A stretch of 64,000 nucleotides of DNA from Rummeliibacillus suwonensis (GTDB lineage Bacteria; Bacillota; Bacilli; Bacillales_A; Planococcaceae), in assembly GCF_007896435.1 (NCBI RefSeq), contig NZ_VCBL01000005.1:1-64000 (forward strand), given 5' to 3'. Of the stretch, positions 55,271-61,921 are shown piece by piece (the stretch's first letter is position 1; every line of letters starts with the position of its first letter). The notes beneath the pieces were generated by a model. The model saw nothing but the letters and a program-made list of their open reading frames with translations, was not told the DNA's origin and did no database searches. The position numbers and the translations under genes are program-made.

Positions 55271-56288
55271 TATTGATCACCTCCGATTTAATGCCTTGCA
55301 CATCTAAATATTGAATAGCTTTCGCTACATGATCTGTATCGCCAACAATCCGGACAATTAATGTACCATAAGGTCCGCTCTTCGTAGGTGAGATATTGCC
55401 GTGAACAATATTCACGTCAACATTGAACTCACGTATTAGTTGTGAAATAACCGGTTGTTCTGTTTTAGAACCTACAAAGAATAACTTAATCAGTTGATCA
55501 TTCGGATAATCTTCCAGCATTTGTGAAATAGATTCTTTATGTCCTGCTGTTTCCGTTACTTGGGAAACAAATTTTTGGGTGATTTCTGCTTTTGGAGATT
55601 GGAAAACTTCGAGAACATTTCCACGTTCCACAATCTTTCCTGCTTCCATTACTGCAACGCGATGGCAAATCTTACGAATGACATGCATTTCATGGGTGAT
55701 TAATACAATGGTTAACCCCAGTTTTTCATTGATACTTACAAGTAAATCTAAAATTGCATCCGTCGTTTCTGGATCAAGAGCTGACGTAGCCTCATCACAG
55801 AGCAATACTTCTGGATCATTGGCCAATGCTCGCGCAATCCCCACACGTTGTTTTTGACCACCAGAGAGTTGAGATGGATAAGATTTTTCTCTTCCTTTCA
55901 AACCAACTAGCTCGATTAGTTCAAGCACACGTTTTTGACGTTCTGCTTTACTAATACCAGCAATCTCTAATGGAAAAGCTATATTTTCTTCTACTGTTCT
56001 TGACCATAATAAGTTGAAATGTTGGAAGATCATACTTATTTTATGACGAGCATTTCGAAGTTCTTTTCCTCTTATCGCTGAAATGTTTTGTCCGTTTACA
56101 ATAACTTTCCCTGATGTAGGTTTTTCTAAACCGTTGAGTAATCGGATCATTGTACTTTTCCCAGCGCCGCTATAACCGATAATGCCAAAAATCTCGCCAT
56201 CATTTATTGATAAGTTAACATCATTAACTGCAGTAAGATACCCATTAGCGGTTTTGTATTTTTTTACGACATTTTCTAACTGAATCAT
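55260..56288 (-). CDS. metN: Methionine ABC transporter ATPase MetN
   Basis: A 342-residue ATPase. Walker A GYSGAGKST (about 38-46), signature QLSGGQKQRVGIARAL (about 140-155), Walker B VLLCDEATSALDP, H-loop LITHEMHVI. The C-terminal 90 residues form the NIL domain, which senses cytosolic methionine and stops transport (transinhibition). The start at 56288 follows AAGGTGG; four upstream codons were dropped. First gene of the operon. Confidence 0.95.
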   Translation of the reverse strand: MIQLENVVKKYKTANGYLTAVNDVNLSINDGEIFGIIGYSGAGKSTMIRLLNGLEKPTSGKVIVNGQNISAIRGKELRNARHKISMIFQHFNLLWSRTVEENIAFPLEIAGISKAERQKRVLELIELVGLKGREKSYPSQLSGGQKQRVGIARALANDPEVLLCDEATSALDPETTDAILDLLVSINEKLGLTIVLITHEMHVIRKICHRVAVMEAGKIVERGNVLEVFQSPKAEITQKFVSQVTETAGHKESISQMLEDYPNDQLIKLFFVGSKTEQPVISQLIREFNVDVNIVHGNISPTKSGPYGTLIVRIVGDTDHVAKAIQYLDVQGIKSEVINNAE

Positions 56289-56423
56289 TATCAAAACCAC
56301 CTTCTATTTTTAAGCAACTGACATGTGAATGTAACTATACATTTGTTTGTCGAATTAGAAAAACTATTTCATTCTTAACCTTGTCCTTATTTAATATATT
56401 GCTGATATCCCTCAACAGCCCGC

Positions 56424-56515
56424 TTGCTCCTGCGGTTACTCGTCGCAGAAAGAATTTGCTCCTGCGGTTACTCGTCGCAGAAAAAGCATGCTCCTGAGAC
56501 CGCTTATTGCAGAAA
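56424..56515. repeat. Three 32-bp tandem repeats in the metN leader
   Basis: TGCTCCTGCGGTTACTCGTCGCAGAAA occurs at 56424-56451 and 56456-56483 (identical over 28 bp), and a diverged third copy at 56489-56515. Each unit can fold as CTGCG/CGCAG. They lie between the SAM riboswitch terminator and metN, in the mRNA leader. The sequence resembles parts of family B repeats. Confidence 0.8.
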
Positions 56516-56611
56516 AGGCTTCACCTTAAGATCTACACAACTTCTTGCAAGAAGTCGATACCTTTCACTCAAGTATGAGTGTATCAGCAATGTTCTATGT
56601 AGGAGTCCAAA

Positions 56612-56770
56612 ATAAAAACCCTTCTGCAAGATTAACAGAAGGGTTCACGCGCAATTACGAAACCGTTCTCTCATCTCCCAAAGTTGTTCACTTTGCGTGA
56701 ATTGGCACCATATCACATTGTGACGGTTGCCGGGCTTCATAGGGCACTTCCCTCCACCACTCTAAATAAG
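56612..56770 (-). promoter_or_regulatory. SAM-I riboswitch (S-box) with terminator, upstream of metNPQ
   Basis: Minus strand aptamer: AGAGTGGTGGAGGGA, GCCCTATGAAGCCCGGCAACC, GTGCCAATTC and GGGAGATGAGAGAACGG, the conserved S-box core. The expression platform ends in a perfect terminator AACCCTTCTG/CAGAAGGGTT (56636-56645 and 56617-56626) followed by TTTTTATTTT. SAM binding should stop transcription of the importer genes. A 320-nt leader follows before metN. Confidence 0.93.
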
Positions 56771-56803
56771 ACAACGTAAATAATTATTTAATTTATGTCT
56801 GTT

Positions 56804-56832
56804 ACTTTACCACTCTATGTTAGCATCGTCAA
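56804..56832 (-). promoter_or_regulatory. Promoter of the SAM riboswitch transcript
   Basis: TTGACG (56827-56832), 17-bp spacer, TAAAGT (56804-56809) on the minus strand. The -35 overlaps the yusE stop region. Confidence 0.6.
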
Positions 56833-57137
56833 TCTTTTTTCTGAAATTTATCAAATAAATATAAAACAGATTGGAATGCATAGATTTTATCTTCTATTTT
56901 TCCATTTTTTGCAATCAATAAACACGGAACACTTTCAATTTCGTAATCAATAGCTATCTGTTCGATATAATTGATATTTGCTTTTCCTATTGGAATATCT
57001 GGAAAAGTTTCTCCTATTATTTCCATCATTTTAGATGCAATTTTACATGTACCACACATCGGGGTATATAAATAGAAAGCGCATAATGATTGGCTTTCCT
57101 TTGTACTCTCCCATTGTTCAATAGACCATTCTTGCAT
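56829..57137 (-). CDS. yusE: Thioredoxin-like protein YusE
   Basis: A 102-residue thioredoxin-fold protein with an altered active site MCGTCK (CxxC about residues 28-31) after FYLYTP, and the cis-Pro segment ESVPCLLI. It resembles B. subtilis YusE (106). Redox partner unknown. AAGGAATG lies upstream of the ATG. 13 bp after yusF; the two form an operon. Confidence 0.85.
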   Translation of the reverse strand: MQEWSIEQWESTKESQSLCAFYLYTPMCGTCKIASKMMEIIGETFPDIPIGKANINYIEQIAIDYEIESVPCLLIAKNGKIEDKIYAFQSVLYLFDKFQKKD

Positions 57138-57150
57138 GATATGTCATTCC

Positions 57151-57492
57151 TTATTCTATAAGATAAGCTGGGTTTACTTTAAAATTCGCAGCTAATAATA
57201 TTCTAGCTAAATATTTTCTCGGTGTCGCTTCAACTTGTTTATATAAAGTACGCGTTCGTAAAAAGTGCGCTTCTGGATATTCTTTTTTCATCAAAGCTCG
57301 TAAACAATCACCTGAATAATCTTCATCAAAAAAAGCATACAAATCATATTCTTCATAGGGGTAAATCAGTTCTTCAAGGTTACTTGCGCTAATAGTTCCA
57401 TTCGTACAAAGTATCGGAATGTCTTCTGCTAATAAGGGTTGAATTTGCAATTTATCTTGCCTACCTTCTACAATAAGCACTTTATCAGACAT
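57151..57492 (-). CDS. yusF: TOPRIM-domain protein YusF
   Basis: A 113-residue single TOPRIM domain: VLIVEGRQDKLQIQPLL (catalytic Glu about residue 8) and LYAFFDEDYSGDCLR (a DxD-type acidic motif, about 57-71). It matches the YusF/RNase M5-like small TOPRIM class; nucleic-acid cleavage is possible but not shown. The ATG at 57492 has AAGGAGTGA 6 nt upstream; a GTG within that site is rejected. A double family A repeat begins directly upstream. Confidence 0.85.
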   Translation of the reverse strand: MSDKVLIVEGRQDKLQIQPLLAEDIPILCTNGTISASNLEELIYPYEEYDLYAFFDEDYSGDCLRALMKKEYPEAHFLRTRTLYKQVEATPRKYLARILLAANFKVNPAYLIE

Positions 57493-57512
57493 GCTAATCA
57501 CTCCTTACAGTT

Positions 57513-57647
57513 TTGTCCCGCATAAACAGGCAGTAATCTTATAAGGTTTGCTCTCTGGAATAAAGTGAACAACTGCCTGTATATGTCCGACTGGTTCAAC
57601 TAACTCTCAATAGGCTAAGAAACACCCATTGTGACAAGTTTCACTTT
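57513..57647 (-). repeat. Family A structured repeat, copy 10 (tandem unit near yusF)
   Basis: Minus strand: AAAGTGAAACTTGTCACAATGGG, TTTCTTAGCC loop side, AGTTAGTTGAACCAGTCGGAC, second stem ACAGGCAGT/ACTGCCTGT, end ATGCGGGACAAAAC. It is one of two 133-bp direct tandem units. Confidence 0.8.
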
Positions 57648-57781
57648 GTCCCACATTAACAGGCAGTAGATCTTATAGGGTTTGCTCTCTGGAATAAAGT
57701 GAGCACTACCTGTATCTGCCCGACTGGTTCAACTAACTCACAGTGGGCTAAGAAACACCCATTGTGACAAGTTTCGCTCAA
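57648..57781 (-). repeat. Family A structured repeat, copy 11 (tandem unit near gcvH)
   Basis: Minus strand: AGCGAAACTTG, hairpin 1 TCACAATGGG/CCCACTGTGA (one mismatch), GTTAGTTGAACCAGTCGGGC, second stem ACAGGTAGT/ACTGCCTGT, end AATGTGGGACAA. About 90 percent identical to copy 10. Confidence 0.8.
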
Positions 57782-57802
57782 TCCAACTTGAAATTGTACA
57801 TA

Positions 57803-57828
57803 AAAACGCCAACACAAAAGTGTGGCGC
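57803..57828 (-). terminator. Terminator downstream of gcvH
   Basis: CGCCACAC/GTGTTGGCG stem with one bulged base, followed on the minus strand by TTTTTATG. Confidence 0.7.
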
Positions 57829-57842
57829 CTCTATAGTAAAAA

Positions 57843-58223
57843 TTATTCTTCGATTAGCTCTTTATATTGATCAGCTGTTAGTAATTTATCGATTTGAGAA
57901 ATGTCCGTAGGTTCTATTACAACCATCCATGCTTTTTCATATGGTGATTCGTTCACGAATTCTGGACTATCTTCTAATTCCTCATTGATTTCAACAACTT
58001 TTCCTGAAACCGGCGCATAAATTTCTGATACAGTTTTTACAGATTCAACACTACCAAATGGTTCGTCTGCTACTACTTCGTCCCCTACTTGTGGTAGTTC
58101 AACGAATACGATATCCCCTAGTTCTGATTGTGCGAATTCCGTAATACCGATGCGTACTTTACCTTCATCTATTTTTACCCATTCATGCTCTTCTGAATAA
58201 CGCAAATCTGCTGGTATGCTCAT
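57843..58223 (-). CDS. gcvH: Glycine cleavage system H protein
   Basis: A 126-residue carrier protein that moves the aminomethyl group of glycine between P, T and L proteins, and in Bacillus also serves as the entry point of lipoate. [12 protein letters not shown] at the N-terminus, the lipoylated lysine in [15 protein letters not shown] (about residue 63) and [11 protein letters not shown] near the end. TGGAGGGG precedes the ATG. LipA (33159) would mature it. Placed next to yusI as in B. subtilis. Confidence 0.96.
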   Translation of the reverse strand: MSIPADLRYSEEHEWVKIDEGKVRIGITEFAQSELGDIVFVELPQVGDEVVADEPFGSVESVKTVSEIYAPVSGKVVEINEELEDSPEFVNESPYEKAWMVVIEPTDISQIDKLLTADQYKELIEE

Positions 58224-58301
58224 TATTACCCCTCCAAATATGTATTAATATTCACTTTAATTTTGACATATTCCCTATACAAAAACAAGCTAATTCCTTT
58301 A

Positions 58302-58658
58302 CTATTTCCATGTGTTTTCAAAGTCATCTTCTTTAAAGCCCAACGTAATTCTTTGTCCATCAGTCACAATTGGTCTCTTAATAAGCATGCCATCTGAGGC
58401 TAATAATTCAAGCTGTTCTTCATCTGACATTTCTTTTAGACGATCTTTTAATTGAAGCTCACGATATTTTTTTCCAGATGTATTAAAAAATTTTTTTAAA
58501 GGGTACCCACTTAATTTCCAGTAATTCGTTAGTTCTTCTTTTGTGGGTGCTTCTTCTACAATATGTCGTGCAGTATACTCAATGCCATTTTCATTTAACC
58601 ATGCTTGCGCTCTTTTACATGTCGTACACTTGGGATAGTGAATCATTTTGATCGTCAT
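58302..58658 (-). CDS. yusI: ArsC/Spx-family protein YusI
   Basis: A 118-residue thioredoxin-fold protein of the ArsC/Spx family: IHYPKCTTCKRAQAWL (CxxC about 11-14), RHIVEEAPTKEEL, LKKFFNTSGKKYRELQL and a terminal IKRPIVTDGQRITLGFKEDDFENTW typical of YusI-type arsenate-reductase-like proteins. Not Spx itself; role unknown. AAAGGAG lies 9 nt before the ATG. Confidence 0.9.
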   Translation of the reverse strand: MTIKMIHYPKCTTCKRAQAWLNENGIEYTARHIVEEAPTKEELTNYWKLSGYPLKKFFNTSGKKYRELQLKDRLKEMSDEEQLELLASDGMLIKRPIVTDGQRITLGFKEDDFENTWK

Positions 58659-58726
58659 ATGGATGCTCCTTTTTTTACGGTTTTTTATTGTTTTCTTTCA
58701 TTGTAGTGTGACAGCCGTGTACAAGC

Positions 58727-58767
58727 AAGAAATCCGATCACCATTTATCATGACCGGATTTCTAGTT
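58727..58767. terminator. Hairpin between fadE and yusI, probable terminator
   Basis: AGAAATCCG/CGGATTTCT arms (58729-58737 and 58754-58762) with a TCA/TGA inner pairing. A T5 run follows only on the plus strand, so action for fadE on the minus strand (TTGCTTG) is weaker. Confidence 0.55.
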
Positions 58768-58786
58768 TTTATGCAAATTTTATACA

Positions 58787-60571
58787 TTAAACCGTATACT
58801 TTTCTTCAGCAATCAGCTTTAAAGAGGCTTGACGTTTTTTCACGATCAAATTATATGGAGTAAAACGTGTCAGTTTACGCAATGCAGATAGTAGCATGCG
58901 TGCTTCGTCACCTTCTACAGAACCAATAATTGTTTCTTTTGCTTCTTTTTCGATTTCTGCAAAAGCCTCTTGTACGAAGATCTCTGTGTACAGAACTTTT
59001 TGTGCCGATTTATCGAAGCCATCACGCGCAAGTGCCTTTTCCGTGCGGAGAACAACAGATTCTATTGCGAATAATTGATTGGCGATGTTGGCAATATTCA
59101 CTAAGATTTCTTGTTCTTGCTCTAGTTTTTGACCAAAACGTTGTACTGCTGTACCTGCTGCTAGTAATGCAATTTTTTTCGCCATTTTCACTAGATGTTT
59201 TTCTTGTGCTAATGGTTCATCCCCAATTTCTTCTGGCACCAGCGATAGCAATTCCGCTTGTAAGCTTTGCGCCTGTTGAAGAAGTGGTAATTCGCCTTTC
59301 AAAGCTTTTTTTACAAAAGTTCCAGGAACGATTAGACGATTGATCTCATTTGTTCCTTCAAAAATACGGTTGATACGAGAGTCACGATAAATACGTTCAA
59401 CTTCGTATTCCTGCATGTATCCATAACCACCATGTAATTGCACGGCTTCATCTGCTATATAATCCAACGTTTCAGAACCGAATACTTTATTGATCGAACA
59501 TTCAATTGCATACTCAGCGATTGATGCTGCAACCGCTTTTCCGTCATTCTTTTCTTTTTCATTTAACTGACTCATACGATCCTCGAAATAACCAACCGTA
59601 CGATAGATCAAAGATTCTGAAGCATATAATTTGGAAGCCATCGTTGCTAATTTTTCTTTTGTTAGATTAAAGGATGAAATGGGTGTTCCAAATTGTTGAC
59701 GTTGATTCGTATAGGCTATCGACAACTCAAGCGCGCGTTTTGAAGCCCCAATCGTCCCAACCCCTAGTTTATAACGACCGATATTGAGAATATTGAAAGC
59801 GATAACGTGCCCACGCCCTACTTCACCTAATAGATTTTCCACAGGTACAGCAGCATCCTCAAAAATAAGCGTACGTGTTGAGGAAGATTTAATCCCCATT
59901 TTTTTCTCTTCCGCACCAGTTGATACACCTGGATATGAACGTTCTACGATAAATGCTGAAAATTTATCGCCATCTACTTTAGCATAAACAACAAAAACGT
60001 CCGCAAATCCTGAGTTTGTAATCCATTGTTTTTCACCGTTTAAAATATAATGAGTTCCTTCTGCATTGAGTTTAGCTGTTGTCTTCGCACCTAAAGCATC
60101 CGATCCTGATCCCGGCTCTGTTAACGCATATGCGGAGATCAGCTTACCTGAAGCCAACTTAGGAAGGTATTTGCGTTTTTGGTCTTCGTTACCGAATAAA
60201 ACAATTGGAAGTGAGCCAATACCTACATGCGCACCATGAGTAATCGAAAAACCGCCAGCACGAGACATTTTTTCAGCAATTAAGGCTGAAGAAATTTTAT
60301 CTAATCCTAGACCATCGTATTCTTCAGGAACATCGGCTGCTAGTAGCCCAAGCTCCCCAGCTTTTTTCAATAAACGAACAGAGTTTTCAAATTCATGATT
60401 TTCTAATTTATCAACAACTGGTAGTACCTCGTTTTGTACATAATCTTCTGTTGTTTTAGCAATCATTTTATGCTCATCTGTGAAGTCTTCTGGAGTGAAT
60501 ACACGTCCAGCCTCAATATCTTCTGTTAAAAAACTGCCACCTTTAATAAGTTTTAAAGTATTTTCTGCCAT
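58787..60571 (-). CDS. fadE: Acyl-CoA dehydrogenase FadE
   Basis: A 594-residue FAD enzyme that oxidises acyl-CoA to trans-2-enoyl-CoA. ALTEPGSGSDALGAKTTA and WITNSGFADVFVVYAKVDG (FAD site, about 147-200), the catalytic Glu region in RIYRDSRINRIFEGTNEINRL (about 405-425). The C-terminal 170-residue extension is typical of the long VLCAD-like Bacillus FadE (594). AAGGGGAG precedes the ATG. With fadA and fadN it forms the beta-oxidation operon. Confidence 0.95.
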   Translation of the reverse strand: MAENTLKLIKGGSFLTEDIEAGRVFTPEDFTDEHKMIAKTTEDYVQNEVLPVVDKLENHEFENSVRLLKKAGELGLLAADVPEEYDGLGLDKISSALIAEKMSRAGGFSITHGAHVGIGSLPIVLFGNEDQKRKYLPKLASGKLISAYALTEPGSGSDALGAKTTAKLNAEGTHYILNGEKQWITNSGFADVFVVYAKVDGDKFSAFIVERSYPGVSTGAEEKKMGIKSSSTRTLIFEDAAVPVENLLGEVGRGHVIAFNILNIGRYKLGVGTIGASKRALELSIAYTNQRQQFGTPISSFNLTKEKLATMASKLYASESLIYRTVGYFEDRMSQLNEKEKNDGKAVAASIAEYAIECSINKVFGSETLDYIADEAVQLHGGYGYMQEYEVERIYRDSRINRIFEGTNEINRLIVPGTFVKKALKGELPLLQQAQSLQAELLSLVPEEIGDEPLAQEKHLVKMAKKIALLAAGTAVQRFGQKLEQEQEILVNIANIANQLFAIESVVLRTEKALARDGFDKSAQKVLYTEIFVQEAFAEIEKEAKETIIGSVEGDEARMLLSALRKLTRFTPYNLIVKKRQASLKLIAEEKYTV

Positions 60572-60649
60572 TTTAAATTCTCCCCTTTGTCTGATGAATT
60601 TTATCTCTCATTAACAAACACTAAGACCTTCATAAAACTAGGAAACAAG

Positions 60650-60705
60650 CGGGCGTTAAGTACCCGTAAAAACCTGATTGGTTCATTAACAATCGGTGAA
60701 TGTAT
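60650..60705 (-). repeat. Family A intergenic repeat, copy 12 (fragment)
   Basis: Minus strand: GTTAATGAACCAATCAGGTTTTTACGGGTACTTAACGCCCGCTTG: the core and second-stem bases ACGGG/CCCG, with the interior deleted. It sits between fadA and fadE. Confidence 0.55.
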
Positions 60706-60720
60706 TAAAAAAACCTCATT

Positions 60721-61893
60721 CTATAAAATTTCAAACACGCCAGCTGCTCCCATACCGCCACCGATGCACATCGTAACAACACCATATTTTTTACCTTGGC
60801 GCTTTAACTCATGGATTAGTTTAATCGTTAAAATCGTGCCAGTTGCACCCAGTGGATGCCCTAAAGCAATGGCACCACCATTGACATTTACCTTTTCTAA
60901 ATCAATTCCTAATTCACGTACAACTTGGATCGATTGGGATGCAAAAGCTTCGTTGATTTCCCATAAATCAATATCTTCTATGGATAATCCGGCAATCTTC
61001 AAGGCTTTGGGTACTGCTACGATTGGTCCGATTCCCATCACTTCTGGTGGCACGCCTCCGACTGCAAACCCTAGGAATTTTGCCAATGGTTGAAGCCCTT
61101 CTTTTTCCGCTTGTTCACGGTCCATCACAAGGACTGCTCCCGCACCATCTGAAGTTTGTGAAGCATTTCCTGCTGTCACACTTCCTGTTACCGAAAATGC
61201 AGGACGTAACTTAGCTAGTGTTTCAACAGAAGTACCTACCCGGACCCCCTCATCCATCGCGAAAGTAAGTTTCTTGACTTGCGCTTTATTATTTTCATCT
61301 ACATAATGCTTTTCCACTTCCACTGGGACGATCTCGTCAACAAACTTGCCTTCTGCAATAGCTTTAGCGGCACGTTCATGTGATCGAACAGCAAAGGCAT
61401 CTTGATCCTCTCTTGTGACACCATATTTCTTCGCCACTTCTTCTGCTGTATGCCCCATACTCATGTAATATTGTGGTGCTTCTTCCGCTAGCTTGGCATT
61501 CGGACGAATAACATTACCCATCATCGGCACCATGCTCATCGATTCAATACCACCAGCAATAATGACCTGTGAATGACCAAGCATAACTCGTTCTGCAGCA
61601 TACGCAATGGATTGTAAGCCTGATGAACAGAATCGATTGACGGTAATAGCTGGAATAGTATCTGGCAAACCAGCTAATGCACCAATATTTCTCGCCACAT
61701 TCATACCCTGTTCTGCTTCGGGCATCGCACAACCTATGATTAAATCATCTATTGGCCCTTCATATCCTGATCTTTTTAATGTCTCCTTAATAACCAATGC
61801 CCCTAAATCATCCGGTCTAACGGTTGCTAATGATCCTTTTTTTGCCTTGCCAATTGGTGTTCTTGCACCTGCTACGATTACGGCTTCACGCAT
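60721..61893 (-). CDS. fadA: Acetyl-CoA acyltransferase (3-ketoacyl-CoA thiolase) FadA
   Basis: A 390-residue thiolase that cleaves 3-ketoacyl-CoA with CoA. Nucleophile Cys in TVNRFCSSGLQSIAYAAE (about 87), the NEAFASQ motif, GGAIALGHPLGATG (catalytic His) and VTMCIGGGMGAAG (second Cys). AAGGGGGAA precedes the ATG at 61893; a start six codons upstream lies on the site. 28 bp after fadN. Confidence 0.96.
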   Translation of the reverse strand: MREAVIVAGARTPIGKAKKGSLATVRPDDLGALVIKETLKRSGYEGPIDDLIIGCAMPEAEQGMNVARNIGALAGLPDTIPAITVNRFCSSGLQSIAYAAERVMLGHSQVIIAGGIESMSMVPMMGNVIRPNAKLAEEAPQYYMSMGHTAEEVAKKYGVTREDQDAFAVRSHERAAKAIAEGKFVDEIVPVEVEKHYVDENNKAQVKKLTFAMDEGVRVGTSVETLAKLRPAFSVTGSVTAGNASQTSDGAGAVLVMDREQAEKEGLQPLAKFLGFAVGGVPPEVMGIGPIVAVPKALKIAGLSIEDIDLWEINEAFASQSIQVVRELGIDLEKVNVNGGAIALGHPLGATGTILTIKLIHELKRQGKKYGVVTMCIGGGMGAAGVFEIL

Positions 61894-61921
61894 ATGATTT
61901 CCCCCTTTCACTACACAAAAA

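Noticed and set aside
56424-56515. Possible CRISPR array
   Set aside because: Three 28-32-bp units are joined by only 4-5 bp, so there are no spacers, and no cas genes are present. It is a tandem repeat in a leader. No other CRISPR-like array was seen.
58648-58863. Plus-strand 71-codon frame over the fadE-yusI junction
   Set aside because: It overlaps the fadE 3' end in antisense, has no ribosome binding site, and contains the intergenic hairpin.
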